Assembly (NCBI GenBank): GCA_002293065.1
Contig: DBCN01000140.1
Location: 8,537-72,536 of the forward strand
Direction of reading: 5' to 3'
Origin: Opitutia bacterium UBA957
GTDB lineage: Bacteria > Verrucomicrobiota > Verrucomicrobiia > Opitutales > UBA953
Length of the DNA stretch: 64,000 nt
Below are positions 8,692 through 17,869 of the stretch, in pieces (within the stretch, counting starts at the first letter, position 1; the number at the start of each line of letters is the position of its first letter). The notes under the pieces are model-generated. The model ran no database searches. It saw nothing but the letters and a program-made list of their open reading frames with translations, and was not told the DNA's origin. The translations under genes were made by a program, and so were the position numbers.

Positions 8692-9393
8692 TCAAGGGTG
8701 ACCGTGGGGCGGGAGGGGAGGGGGTTGCCCAGGGCCAGCCGCGGCACGGATCCGCCGCCAAAAAAAGTAACCGGTCCCCGCCGCAAAAGAGAGGAGTATG
8801 GCCAGTAGTATCCAGAACACGCTCCGGCTCGCATGCGTGGACGCGGGGTTCAGCGCAACGGTGTCCTCCGCCAGTTGCCGAAGGCGTTCGGCATCTGGCG
8901 CGTAGGGGGTGGCCCGTTGGTCATCGTCGGGTTGGCTGTAGTTCAGCCGGAGGATGCGTCCGCGGCACTGCAGCACGGCGTAGAGCGTCGTCTTGTCGTC
9001 GAGCCAATAGACCCGATAGCGGTCGCCGAAGCGATAGAGGCCGGATTCCTTATTCGGGAATTCACGGGCAAAGAACGCGGCGCTCTGGTGCTTGCCGCCT
9101 GGGAGCAGGGGGAGTTCGGAGACGAAGATGTAGCGTTCGGTACCGTCCGCATGGCCATGGAGCGTCGCCAAGAGTTTTGCCTGCCGCATCTCAGGCGAAA
9201 GGTCGGGGAGCTTCTCGAGCACGGTTTTCCGTTTGGCCGTGAATTCCTTGACCCAGGCGCTCTCGGGGTCGGCCAAGTACATGCCGCGCGGTATCGGCAG
9301 GGTGATGCTTTCGCCGTTCGAGACGATCTCGACGGTGTCGGCGGCGAAGCCGCACGCCGCAAAAGCGAAGCAGGCGATGAGACGACGATACAT
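8692..9393 (-). CDS. exported protein with C-terminal membrane anchor, function unknown
   Basis: This 233-residue protein has a clear Sec signal peptide (residues 1-18, MYRRLIACFAFAACGFA). A periplasmic domain of about 170 residues follows, then a single membrane helix (191-212) and a basic, proline-rich cytosolic tail. I do not recognise the family. The start at 9393 puts the signal peptide at the N-terminus and lies 13 bases after the uppP stop, so the two genes are probably cotranscribed. No catalytic motif stands out. Its position between uppP and mreB suggests an envelope role, but that is only context. Confidence 0.8.
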   Translation of the reverse strand: MYRRLIACFAFAACGFAADTVEIVSNGESITLPIPRGMYLADPESAWVKEFTAKRKTVLEKLPDLSPEMRQAKLLATLHGHADGTERYIFVSELPLLPGGKHQSAAFFAREFPNKESGLYRFGDRYRVYWLDDKTTLYAVLQCRGRILRLNYSQPDDDQRATPYAPDAERLRQLAEDTVALNPASTHASRSVFWILLAILLSFAAGTGYFFWRRIRAAAGPGQPPPLPPHGHP

Positions 9394-9406
9394 CGTGGTG
9401 CTCGGT

Positions 9407-10378
9407 TCAGAGGGTGACGCGCCAAACCAAGATCGCCCCGCCAAGAGCGATACGGTACCAAGCGAACGGGCCCATGCCGCGTCGCAGGATGAAGCCGACC
9501 ATCCACTTAACGGACAGGAAGGCGGCCACGGCCGCAATGACCAGGCCCAGGCTGGCGCTGCCCAAGGGGTAGACCTGCGCGAGGGCCGGGCCCATGGCGT
9601 AGACTTTATAAAGCGAAGCAGCGGAAAGGATGGCCAGGCCGACCAGGAAGGAAAACTCGGTCGCCGCGGCGGCCGAAAGGCCCGCCCAACGGCCACCCAA
9701 AATCGTCGCCAAGGAACGGCTGGTCCCGGGGATGAGGGCGACGCATTGGCAGAGGCCGATCGTCAGCGACTGTTTCCAGCTCAGGCGGAGGACTTCGTCG
9801 GGCTTGGCTGCGTGTTTCGGCAGGAAGCGTTCGGCGATCAAGATGATGAGACCGCCCATGATCAGCGCCACCGCGACAATCTCGATGCTGAACGGAATGT
9901 AGTCCTTGCAGAGGTAGCCCAAGACGGCGGCGGGTAGGAAGGCGATGGTGATGGACTGGGTGAGCGCCAAGGCGGCGGGATCGAGTCGGACTAGTCCGAG
10001 GACGAGTTGACGGAGCCGGGCAAAAAAGACGACGAGGACCGCGAGGATGGCGCCGAATTGGATGATGACGATGTAATCATCCGCGACCCGTTCCAAGGTG
10101 ACGGGCCGTCCTTTGCGGTCGACCACGCCGCGCACCACCTTGTGCGCATCGTTGTCCACGCCGAGGAGGCGGTCGCTGATGATCATGTGACCCGTCGAGG
10201 AAACGGGGAGGAATTCCGTGACGCCCTCGACGACCCCGGTCACGATCACGCGGGTGGTCGTGAATTGGGCGCGGGCCTCTTCCGCGCCGACCTCTTGGGG
10301 TGACTGGGCCGCGGTGGCCGCCTTCAGGGACGCGAGTGGTACCCAGAGGGTTAACAGGAGGAGGCGCAGGCCACGCAT
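9407..10378 (-). CDS. uppP: undecaprenyl-diphosphatase UppP
   Basis: The 323-residue integral membrane protein recycles the lipid carrier by dephosphorylating undecaprenyl diphosphate. The two signature segments are [18 protein letters not shown] (about residues 48-65) and [10 protein letters not shown] in the second repeat. It is longer than E. coli BacA (273 residues). There is an additional N-terminal segment that looks like a cleavable signal peptide ([20 protein letters not shown]) and an insert before the first long helix. Lipid carrier recycling fits with murJ, glmS and the rod genes in this window. Confidence 0.95.
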   Translation of the reverse strand: MRGLRLLLLTLWVPLASLKAATAAQSPQEVGAEEARAQFTTTRVIVTGVVEGVTEFLPVSSTGHMIISDRLLGVDNDAHKVVRGVVDRKGRPVTLERVADDYIVIIQFGAILAVLVVFFARLRQLVLGLVRLDPAALALTQSITIAFLPAAVLGYLCKDYIPFSIEIVAVALIMGGLIILIAERFLPKHAAKPDEVLRLSWKQSLTIGLCQCVALIPGTSRSLATILGGRWAGLSAAAATEFSFLVGLAILSAASLYKVYAMGPALAQVYPLGSASLGLVIAAVAAFLSVKWMVGFILRRGMGPFAWYRIALGGAILVWRVTL

Positions 10379-10477
10379 GCCATCCTAATGGTTGGGAATG
10401 CAGGGCAGGGCAAGACCTGCGATGTGTCCTTGTCGCTTGCCCTTCGGATGGCTTCTCGCTTTATCGGGAGACACTTT

Positions 10478-11713
10478 ATGTCGGCCTCCAGCCTTATCCC
10501 GACCACCGAGCCTCGCTTCCAGGTTCCCGACGTCCATGGCCGTTTCGGCCAGTTCGGCGGGATGTACGTGCCGGAGACGCTGATGACGCCTTTGCTCGAC
10601 CTGACCAAGGCCTACGATGAAGCCCGGCGCGACCCGGCCTTCCAAAAGGCCTACGCCGACATGCTGGTGGAATACGCCGGCCGCCCCACGGGACTGTACT
10701 ACGCCGAGGCGCTCACCAAGCACTGCGGTGGCTCCAAGATTTACCTGAAGCGTGAGGACATGCTCCACACGGGGGCCCACAAGATCAACAACGTGATCGG
10801 CCAAGCCTTGCTCGCCGTGCGTATGGGCAAGAAACGCATCATCGCGGAAACCGGTGCTGGTCAGCACGGCACCGCGACGGCGGCGGTCTGCGCCCGCTTC
10901 GGCCTGAAGTGCGTCATCTACATGGGTGCGACCGACATGGAGCGCCAAGCCCTCAACGTCTACCGCATGCGTCTCATGGGCGCCGAGGTCCGCGGCGTCG
11001 AAGCCGGTCAGCGGACGCTGAAGGAAGCCGTCAACGAGGCCATGCGCGATTGGGTCACCAACGTCCGCGACACCCACTACATCCTGGGCACGGCCTATGG
11101 TTCGCATCCCTACCCGATGATGGTCCGCGATTTCCACCGCATCATCTCGCTCGAGTCCAAGCAGCAGATGATCCGGGCCGAAGACCGCTTGCCCGACACC
11201 GTCGTGGCCTGCGTCGGCGGCGGCTCCAACGCCATCGGTTCTTTCTTCGAGTACCTCGACGAACCCGGTGTCCAGCTGATCGGCGTCGAAGCCGGCGGCC
11301 GCGCGATCAAGACCGGCGAGCATGCCGCGCGTTTCGCGGGTGGCCGCTTGGGCGTCCTGCAGGGCTGCATGACGCATATCCTGCAGGATGGCGAAGGCCA
11401 GATCGAGGGGACGCACTCGGTTTCCGCCGGCTTGGATTACGCCGCGGTCGGCCCCGAGCACGCTTACTACCACGACAAGGGTCGGATTGAGTTCGCCTAT
11501 GCGAACGACCAGGAGTGCCTCGAAGCCTTCCAGCTCTTGTCGCGCACCGAGGGCATCATTCCGGCGTTGGAATCCAGCCACGCCATCGCCCATGGCTGCA
11601 AGGTCGCCGCCGACGGACCGCGCACCAACATCGTCCTCATCAACCTCTCCGGTCGGGGCGACAAGGACGTGTGGAGCGCCGCTCGCGCGATGGGTGTGGA
11701 AATCAAGCTCTGA
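10478..11713 (+). CDS. trpB: tryptophan synthase beta chain
   Basis: The 411-residue PLP enzyme condenses indole and serine to tryptophan. K102 in HTGAHKINN binds [11 protein letters not shown] binds the cofactor phosphate, and [16 protein letters not shown] is the family N-terminal signature. The ATG at 10478 was chosen because GGGAG lies about eight bases upstream and the extra upstream sequence is not family-like. No trpA or other trp gene is adjacent; yicC follows after two bases. The gene is divergent from uppP. Confidence 0.97.
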   Translation: MSASSLIPTTEPRFQVPDVHGRFGQFGGMYVPETLMTPLLDLTKAYDEARRDPAFQKAYADMLVEYAGRPTGLYYAEALTKHCGGSKIYLKREDMLHTGAHKINNVIGQALLAVRMGKKRIIAETGAGQHGTATAAVCARFGLKCVIYMGATDMERQALNVYRMRLMGAEVRGVEAGQRTLKEAVNEAMRDWVTNVRDTHYILGTAYGSHPYPMMVRDFHRIISLESKQQMIRAEDRLPDTVVACVGGGSNAIGSFFEYLDEPGVQLIGVEAGGRAIKTGEHAARFAGGRLGVLQGCMTHILQDGEGQIEGTHSVSAGLDYAAVGPEHAYYHDKGRIEFAYANDQECLEAFQLLSRTEGIIPALESSHAIAHGCKVAADGPRTNIVLINLSGRGDKDVWSAARAMGVEIKL

Positions 11714-11715
11714 GC

Positions 11716-12594
11716 ATGGCGGCCACATCGATGACGGGTTTCGGCCGCGGGGAAATCAACCTGCCGGACCGCCGTCTTTCCGTCGAGATCGCCACCGTCA
11801 ACCAGAAGAACCTGCAGGTCTCCTGCTACGCGCCGGAGGAATGGTCGTCGCTGGAAACGCTGTCCACCCCGTGGATCCGGGCGCGGCTCGTCCGCGGCAA
11901 GGTGACCGTGCGCGTGACCTTCGCCGAGGTCGGCGTGAAAGCGGCGACCGCGTGGGATGAAGCGGCGGTGCTGAATGCATTGGCGGATCTCCGCGCGCTG
12001 GCGACCCGCACCGGCGTGCCGTTTGAACCCGATGCGCGGTTGCTCTGGCAGCTCGCCGAAGGCAAGCGGTCGACCCGCGCACCGCTCCCCGCCTTGGAAA
12101 GTTGTGAAGCCGCGGTCGCGCTCGGCTTTGCCGCGGCCTTGGATCAGTTGGTCGCGATGCGTGAGGCCGAGGGCCGCGCCTTGGTCGCTGACCTCACCGA
12201 GCGCTTGCGCAAAATTTCCGTCTTCGTCGCGGCCATGGAAGCCGGGGAGAAGGAGGCGCCCAAGCGGCATCGCACCGCGCTGATGAAGCGTCTGCAGGAA
12301 GCCGGTTTGGGACTCGATCCGTCCGATGAGCGGGTCCTCAAGGAACTCGCGCTCTTCGCCGATCGCTGCGACATCACCGAGGAGGTCGTCCGACTCAAAA
12401 GCCATATCCTGCAGTTTACCAATGAGTTGAAGGTCGAGAAAAGTGGCCGAAAACTCGATTTCCTCGTCCAGGAACTGCTCCGGGAAGTCAACACGGTCGG
12501 GAGCAAAGCCGCCGAAATCCCCACAACTCAGGCCGTTTTAGAGGCTAAAACCGAGATTGAGCGGATTCGGGAGCAGGTCCAGAACCTCGAATAA
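11716..12594 (+). CDS. yicC: YicC family endoribonuclease
   Basis: The 292-residue protein starts with the family signature MAATSMTGFGRGEI and ends with the conserved block around LDFLVQELLREVNTVGSKA. YicC-type proteins are RNA endonucleases and the length matches the family (about 290). The ATG at 11716 lies two bases after the trpB stop, which indicates cotranscription. Upstream in-frame codons lie inside trpB and are ignored. The RNA targets here are unknown. Confidence 0.93.
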   Translation: MAATSMTGFGRGEINLPDRRLSVEIATVNQKNLQVSCYAPEEWSSLETLSTPWIRARLVRGKVTVRVTFAEVGVKAATAWDEAAVLNALADLRALATRTGVPFEPDARLLWQLAEGKRSTRAPLPALESCEAAVALGFAAALDQLVAMREAEGRALVADLTERLRKISVFVAAMEAGEKEAPKRHRTALMKRLQEAGLGLDPSDERVLKELALFADRCDITEEVVRLKSHILQFTNELKVEKSGRKLDFLVQELLREVNTVGSKAAEIPTTQAVLEAKTEIERIREQVQNLE

Positions 12595-12665
12595 GCTTTT
12601 TTGTGGGTGCGGTGTTGCCATGGGCCGTTTCCCATGCCTTTGTCTATCAACACTTACGCACCTCC

Positions 12666-13001
12666 ATGTCCGACAACCTCACCAAGCGGGAAATCGTCCT
12701 GAAGATCTTTACGGAAAAGGGCTATCCGCAAAAGCATATCCGCGACAGCGTCCAGCTCACCCTGGATGCCATCAGCGAGGCGTTGCTGTCCGGTCGCGAT
12801 GTCGAGCTGCGTAACTTCGGTGTCTTCCAGGTGCAGGTGCGCAAGAGCCGCATCGGTCGCAACCCGAACCGCCCCGAGACGGATGTCGTCATCCCGAAGC
12901 GTGCGGTCATCAAATTCAAGGCCGGCAAGGAACTGAAGGCCAAGCTCAAGTCGTACAACGTCGAGAAGACGAACGCGAAGCCCGAGCAGCCCCAGCAGTA
13001 A
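12666..13001 (+). CDS. HU/IHF family DNA-binding protein
   Basis: The 111-residue protein has the helix-turn-helix body of the family (TKREIVLKIFTEKGYPQKHI) and the beta-arm segment VELRNFGVFQVQVRKSRIGR. The arm tip is RNPNRPETDVVIP, in which the family's DNA-intercalating proline is kept. A Lys/Gln-rich tail extends beyond the usual 90-100 residues. Such proteins bend DNA and shape the nucleoid. The arm is closer to IHF than HU, but the choice cannot be made by eye. It stands alone, 16 bases before hisS. Confidence 0.92.
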   Translation: MSDNLTKREIVLKIFTEKGYPQKHIRDSVQLTLDAISEALLSGRDVELRNFGVFQVQVRKSRIGRNPNRPETDVVIPKRAVIKFKAGKELKAKLKSYNVEKTNAKPEQPQQ

Positions 13002-13017
13002 GTTCGCCTGCTTCGCG

Positions 13018-14355
13018 ATGTCCGACATTCGAACGCTACCCGGCTTCCGGGAGTTCTATCCAGAAGACCGCGCGGTCTTGGGCCACATCTTTGACGTCTG
13101 GCGCCAAGCCTGCCGTCGTTATGGTTTCCGCGAATGGGAATCCCCCGTCTTGGAGCCGCTCGAACTCTTCACGGAGAAGTCCGGCGAGGAAATCGTCCGC
13201 CAACTCTTCAACTTCGAGGACAAAGGCGGCCGGCAGGTCAGCCTCCGTCCGGAGATGACGCCTTCGCTGGCCCGCATGGTCGGGGCCCGCGCCAACGGCA
13301 TGGCCAAGCCCATCCGCTGGTTCGCCATCGGCGAAAACTACCGCTACGAAAAACCGCAGAAGGGCCGTCTCCGCGCGTTCTACCAGCTCAACGCCGACTT
13401 GCTCGGCGAAGCCGGTCCCGCCGCCGACGCCGAACTCATCGCGCTGTGCGCCGATTGCCTCTTGGGCTTCGGCCTGACGCAGCAGGATTTTCGGATCCGC
13501 ATTTCCGACCGCACACTCTGGTTCCGCTACCTCGCGAGCGTCGGCGTCCCCGAAGCCAACGCCACGGCGGTCTTGGGCGTGGTCGACAAGCTCGAGCGCG
13601 GTTCACCGAAGGATTTGGTCGAAGCGATGACGGCCGCCTTGGCGGGAACCGCTTGCGATCCCGAGAAGACATTGACCGCGGCGCGCGCCTTTGCGGCCAC
13701 GCGTTCGCTTGAGGAGCTGGCTAAGCTCGCCGCCGGTGATGCCGCGATGACGGCACGGCTGGAGGAGTGGAATCAGCTGCTCGGGACGCTGAAGTCCATG
13801 GGCTTCGGTGAATGCATCGCGATCGACCTGACGATCGTCCGCGGCTTGGCCTATTACACGGGCTTCGTCTTCGAGGCGTTTGAGACCGGCGGCGAAGCGC
13901 GCGCCCTGGCGGGGGGCGGTCGTTACGATGCCTTGGTGAAGAAGCTGGGCGGGCCGGACCTCCCGGCGGTCGGCTTCGGCATGGGCGACGTGACCTTGCG
14001 CGACCTCCTGGAGGCCAAGAAGCTCATCCCGGCCTACGCGGATGGCCCCGACTTCTTCGTGATGGTGCTGGGCGCCGATGCACGCGCCGCCGCCTTGGAA
14101 GACGTCGCGAACCTCCGGCGCGCCGGTTTCCGCGTCGAGTACAACCTGCGCGACGGCAAGTTCGGCAAGTTGGCCCAACAGGCCGAAACCGCGGGCGCGA
14201 AGTACGCGCTCGTTTACGGCGGCGAGGAAGTCGCGAAGGGCGTGACCAAGGTGCGGAGCCTCACGGACCGCTCGGAAGCGGAAGTCCCGCGGACCGACCT
14301 CGTGCCGGCGTTGCGGGCGGTGCTGGAAGAAGGCATGCGTGCCATCCTGCCTTAA
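13018..14355 (+). CDS. hisS: histidine--tRNA ligase
   Basis: The 445-residue class II synthetase shows motif 2 (RWFAIGENYRYEKPQKGR), the histidine-specific segment RGLAYYTGFVFEAF and motif 3 (LAGGGRYDALVKKLGG). A C-terminal anticodon-binding domain begins near 335 (DFFVMVLGADARAAAL). The length is usual. murJ follows after three bases, so the two genes are probably cotranscribed. Confidence 0.97.
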   Translation: MSDIRTLPGFREFYPEDRAVLGHIFDVWRQACRRYGFREWESPVLEPLELFTEKSGEEIVRQLFNFEDKGGRQVSLRPEMTPSLARMVGARANGMAKPIRWFAIGENYRYEKPQKGRLRAFYQLNADLLGEAGPAADAELIALCADCLLGFGLTQQDFRIRISDRTLWFRYLASVGVPEANATAVLGVVDKLERGSPKDLVEAMTAALAGTACDPEKTLTAARAFAATRSLEELAKLAAGDAAMTARLEEWNQLLGTLKSMGFGECIAIDLTIVRGLAYYTGFVFEAFETGGEARALAGGGRYDALVKKLGGPDLPAVGFGMGDVTLRDLLEAKKLIPAYADGPDFFVMVLGADARAAALEDVANLRRAGFRVEYNLRDGKFGKLAQQAETAGAKYALVYGGEEVAKGVTKVRSLTDRSEAEVPRTDLVPALRAVLEEGMRAILP

Positions 14356-14358
14356 GCG

Positions 14359-15942
14359 ATGTCCGAGCAGACGCGCCAGTATCAGGACATGGCCAAGACG
14401 GCATCCTGGACGATGGTCTCGCGTGTGCTCGGTCTGTTCCGCGACCAACTCATCGCGGCGTTTTTCGGCGCCAGCGCGATCGGTGCGGCCTTCCTCTTCG
14501 CGTTCCAGATCCCGAACCTCTTCCGGCGCTTGTTGGGTGAGGGGGCTTTGACGGCGGCCACCGTCCCGGTCTTGGCGGAAATCGAAGCGAAGCATGGCCG
14601 CCCCGCCGCGCACGCGTTCCTGAATTACGTCCTCGGCAAAGTCCTGCCGTGGTTGCTCGGCATCACGCTCGTCGGCATCGGCCTGGCGCTCATGGCGATG
14701 CTGCTCCTCAAGGATCCGCGTTACGTGCACTCCGCCGAGTTCACCGCATGGTGCATGCCTTACATGCCGCTGATCTGCGTCGCGGCGCTGTTCACCTCCG
14801 CCGTCAACCTCAGCGGCCGTTTCGGTTTGGCGGAAATCGCTTCGTCGGGCCTCAACGTCTGCATGATCTTGGGGCTGGGCTTCTTCGGGTACTATCTCGG
14901 CGACGGCGACCTCGGCCGGGCCCGTTGGCTGTGTTTCGGCACCTTGGCGGGCGGTGCCTTGCAGCTCCTGATTCCGATGTGGGGCCTGCGGCAGGCGGGT
15001 TGGCGGAGCACCCCCGTGCGGGCGGATGCCGCCGCTTGGCAGGCCTTGCGGGTGGCGTTCATTCCGGCGGCCTTGGGCGCGGGCATCCTGCAGATCAACT
15101 TCCTCATCTCGCGGTCGTTGGCGTTCGACCTCGAGGGCGCGACGCTCACTTATTACTACATCGCCAACCGCATCGTCGAGCTCCCGATCGGGCTGTTCTC
15201 GACGGCCGTCGCCACGGTCATGTTCCCGGCCATGGCGACGGCTTTCGCGGAGAAGGATACGGCCGCGATGGGGCGCAACTACGCGCGGGGCATGCGCCTG
15301 ATCATGGCGATCAACATCGGCGCCGCCATCGGCCTGGCCGTTTACTCCGAGCAGATCATCCGGCTCCTCTTCGAGTTCGGGCGTTTCTCCGCCGAGGACT
15401 GCGCCAAGACCCGCTCCGTGCTGGTGCTCTTCGCCTTGGCGATGCCATTCCATGCGATGATCTCGATGGTAACCCGGGCCTTGAACGTCGCCGGTCAGAC
15501 CCAAGCCACCTTCCGCGTCGCCCTCTGGGCCGTCGGGATTAATATCACCGGTTCGGTGGCCGCGATCGTCCTCGGCCATGGCATCGAAGGGTTGGCCACC
15601 GCCAACGCCGCCTCGGCCATGGTGCAGTATTTCCTGCTGCGCCGTGAGCTTAGGCGCACTGCGCCATCCTTCCTGGCGGAAAACCTGACGACCCCGTTCC
15701 TGCAGGCTTTGGGCGGCTCCCTCGTGATGGGCATCGTGGCTTACCAAGGCTTTGGATTCATCTCCAAGGCGGCGGAACTCTGGTTGAACACGAAGGTCAA
15801 CCTGCTCCTCTCGATGGCCTTGGCGGGAGGTCTCGCCGCGACTTGCTACGCCGGCCTATTGATCTGGTGGAAATACCCGGAACGCGACCTGGTCATTGGC
15901 TTCGGTGAACGTGTGCTCCGGAAGTTGCGCCTGCGGCGCTAG
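14359..15942 (+). CDS. murJ: lipid II flippase MurJ
   Basis: The 527-residue MATE-like membrane protein has about 13-14 helices. The family N-terminal block is visible (ASWTMVSRVLGLFRDQLIAA, then FQIPNLFRRLLGEGALTAA), including the conserved cavity arginines and LFAEGA-like loop. It moves lipid II across the inner membrane for wall synthesis. It follows hisS by three bases. The next gene is a convergent amidase 32 bases away. Confidence 0.95.
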   Translation: MSEQTRQYQDMAKTASWTMVSRVLGLFRDQLIAAFFGASAIGAAFLFAFQIPNLFRRLLGEGALTAATVPVLAEIEAKHGRPAAHAFLNYVLGKVLPWLLGITLVGIGLALMAMLLLKDPRYVHSAEFTAWCMPYMPLICVAALFTSAVNLSGRFGLAEIASSGLNVCMILGLGFFGYYLGDGDLGRARWLCFGTLAGGALQLLIPMWGLRQAGWRSTPVRADAAAWQALRVAFIPAALGAGILQINFLISRSLAFDLEGATLTYYYIANRIVELPIGLFSTAVATVMFPAMATAFAEKDTAAMGRNYARGMRLIMAINIGAAIGLAVYSEQIIRLLFEFGRFSAEDCAKTRSVLVLFALAMPFHAMISMVTRALNVAGQTQATFRVALWAVGINITGSVAAIVLGHGIEGLATANAASAMVQYFLLRRELRRTAPSFLAENLTTPFLQALGGSLVMGIVAYQGFGFISKAAELWLNTKVNLLLSMALAGGLAATCYAGLLIWWKYPERDLVIGFGERVLRKLRLRR

Positions 15943-15974
15943 GCGGAAAGCCGCGGGCCGTAAGGGGAGGCTGT

Positions 15975-16856
15975 TCAAACTCGGCTGGCTGGGGCAGGGG
16001 CGGGCGGGCGACGGTACTTCTTCACCAACGCCTGCAGGATCGCGACCGTTTCGTCGTCCGCGACGCCGTCAACCTTGGCCGCGCGGAAGTGGCGCTGAAA
16101 GGCTTCGAGGGCCAAGCGCAGCGTCTTCTCGGAATCATCTTCGAGACGATACCCGTAGACGCGGAGCAGTTGCTGGATTTCCGGAGTCGTGAGTTTCTTC
16201 GATTTCAGCAAGATGCGGAACAACTGGACATCTTTGGCTTCGGGCCAAGCACCGACCCCGTTGGCGGCGAAGTATTCCCACGGGAATAAGGAGCCCGGGT
16301 CGATCTTGCGACCGATCGCGATGTCGGAGTGTGCGACCACGTTTTCGGGGCTGATCCGGTGGGTCGTCACCAAGTGCTGGGCCAGCGCGAGGACGGCTTC
16401 GACCTGCGGCTGCGGGTACGGGTGGATGTTGCCGTCGTAGTTGACGATCTCGATGCCGATCGAGGATTGGTTGAGGCCTTCGAACTTACCCCAAGCGCTT
16501 TTGCCGGCGTGATAGGCGGCCAAAGAATCGGGGCACATCCGGAAGATGCGCGCCTTGGGTTGTTCGGCGCTGACCAGGTAGTGCACGCCGACCATATGAC
16601 CTTTGGTGCGACCCTGCAGGGTCTCCAGGGCGGAGGGTAGGGATGAGGCGGTGTGGTGCAGGACAAGGATCGCAATCGGCTGTTTGCGTGCCTCGACTCC
16701 CGCCGAAGCGGGCCCTTGGATGATGGAGAGCTGGTCATTGAGCCTGACCGTTCCGTCGGCCGGGGCACCGGCCGGATTCGAAGAAGACGTCCCACAACCT
16801 GAAAGCGCCAAAATAGAGCCAAAAATCGCTAAACGCTTCAGATAGGAGGGTTTCAT
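15975..16856 (-). CDS. lipoprotein N-acetylmuramoyl-L-alanine amidase (Amidase_2/AmpD fold)
   Basis: This 293-residue protein has a lipoprotein signal with lipobox LSGC (lipidated C21). An Amidase_2 zinc domain follows: histidines H67/H68 in VLHHTAS, H176 in VVAHSDIAIGRKIDPG, and the catalytic-site D186. The C-terminal 90 residues resemble the peptidoglycan-binding tail of AmiD-type enzymes (EKTLRLALEAFQRHFR). It should cleave the muramoyl-alanine amide bond from the periplasmic face of a membrane, like E. coli AmiD, rather than recycle wall fragments in the cytosol. I chose the ATG at 16856 because it gives a compact signal peptide. Confidence 0.92.
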   Translation of the reverse strand: MKPSYLKRLAIFGSILALSGCGTSSSNPAGAPADGTVRLNDQLSIIQGPASAGVEARKQPIAILVLHHTASSLPSALETLQGRTKGHMVGVHYLVSAEQPKARIFRMCPDSLAAYHAGKSAWGKFEGLNQSSIGIEIVNYDGNIHPYPQPQVEAVLALAQHLVTTHRISPENVVAHSDIAIGRKIDPGSLFPWEYFAANGVGAWPEAKDVQLFRILLKSKKLTTPEIQQLLRVYGYRLEDDSEKTLRLALEAFQRHFRAAKVDGVADDETVAILQALVKKYRRPPAPAPASRV

Positions 16857-17063
16857 GCTTATTTGCCCGATATTCATTAAATTAATCACTCCTTTATAAA
16901 CCCCAAGATAATACCGCCAACAGCTGATATTAGACCTAATTCATTGAACATTTTTTAATTAGACATAATGTATATTGTGCGAAATATACCTATGGATAGA
17001 ACCCACGTAGAAATGCGTTATTGATTGCTTGAGGGTTTTCGAGCGTAAATCGGCTCCCTCGCC
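16857..17063. promoter_or_regulatory. AT-rich divergent regulatory region with a palindromic operator candidate
   Basis: This 207-base gap between the amidase and deoR-type genes is much more AT-rich than its surroundings. It contains a perfect inverted repeat at 16970-16989: GTATATT, spacer GTGCGA, AATATAC. Upstream of it TTGAAC (16945-16950) and an AT-rich ATAATG (16965-16970) could form a plus-strand promoter with 14-base spacing, which is short. The palindrome lies about 75 bases before the regulator start, a reasonable place for autoregulation. No coding signal is seen. Confidence 0.5.
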
Positions 17064-17840
17064 ATGAAAGTCGCCCGCCACATCATTGAAGCCCGTCGTG
17101 AAGCCATTGCCAAGTTGCTGAGCAAGGTTGGTTACGTGCCGGTCCTCGAAATCTGCAAGCAGTTCAACGTATCCGAGGCCACTGCCCGCCGTGACCTCAC
17201 CGAATTGGAAAACCAGCGCCGCATCACGCGCACCCATGGAGGCGCGTTGTCGGACTTCAACCGCAACTTCCCGCCGCTCGACGATCGCAAGGTCGAAGAC
17301 GCCGAAGCCAAGCGCAAGATCGGCAACAAGGCGGCATCCCGCGTCAAGGCCGGCATGACCGTCTATCTCGACTCCGGTTCGACCATCTTCTTCGCCGCCG
17401 AGGCGATTGCGGCTTCCGGCGTCCCTGACCTGCAGATTGTGACGACCTGTCTGCCGACGGCTCAGCTGATTTCGTCGCTCCCCGGCGTCGAGGTCTACAT
17501 TCCGGGTGGTCTTTTCCTCACGCGCCATGCGATGGTCGCCGGCGATCGCACGCTGGAAGAAGTCGCCCGCTGGAATTTCGACGTGGCCCTGCTCGGCGCC
17601 GAAGGCATCGACGAAAACGGCCTCTGGAATTCGCAGCGCGACATCTCGCACCAACAACGCGAAGTCATTCGTCGCAGCGACGAGGTCTTGATCTGCATGA
17701 ACAAGGTCAAGCTCGGTCGTGGTGGTCCCTGCGCCGTGACCCGCGACGTGTCGCCGTTGTTCCTGGTGACGGATGCCGATGCGGCCGCGGTCGTCCAGGC
17801 CAAGGTCAAGATGGCGGCCGACCACGTCCTCACCGCCTAA
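17064..17840 (+). CDS. DeoR/GlpR family transcriptional regulator
   Basis: The 258-residue regulator has an N-terminal winged helix-turn-helix (LEICKQFNVSEATARRDLTELE, about residues 28-50, preceded by the R-x-E-A-I-A-K-L-L helix). The DeoR sensor domain follows, with the sugar-phosphate-binding segment YLDSGSTIFFAAEAI near residue 101. This family usually responds to phosphorylated sugars. The next three genes on the same strand process a deoxysugar, so it is probably their regulator. That is context-based. The palindrome at 16970-16989 is a candidate site. Confidence 0.92.
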   Translation: MKVARHIIEARREAIAKLLSKVGYVPVLEICKQFNVSEATARRDLTELENQRRITRTHGGALSDFNRNFPPLDDRKVEDAEAKRKIGNKAASRVKAGMTVYLDSGSTIFFAAEAIAASGVPDLQIVTTCLPTAQLISSLPGVEVYIPGGLFLTRHAMVAGDRTLEEVARWNFDVALLGAEGIDENGLWNSQRDISHQQREVIRRSDEVLICMNKVKLGRGGPCAVTRDVSPLFLVTDADAAAVVQAKVKMAADHVLTA

Positions 17841-17869
17841 GTTCGTCCACGGCGGACGCACCTCAGGCC

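Noticed and set aside
12619..12636. A CATGGG/CCCATG inverted repeat before the HU/IHF gene
   Set aside because: Six-base arms in a GC-rich intergenic region are common by chance and there is no supporting promoter or T-tract.
15943..15974. Bidirectional terminator between murJ and the amidase gene
   Set aside because: The 32 bases have GC-rich runs but no symmetric stem with a T-tract on either strand.
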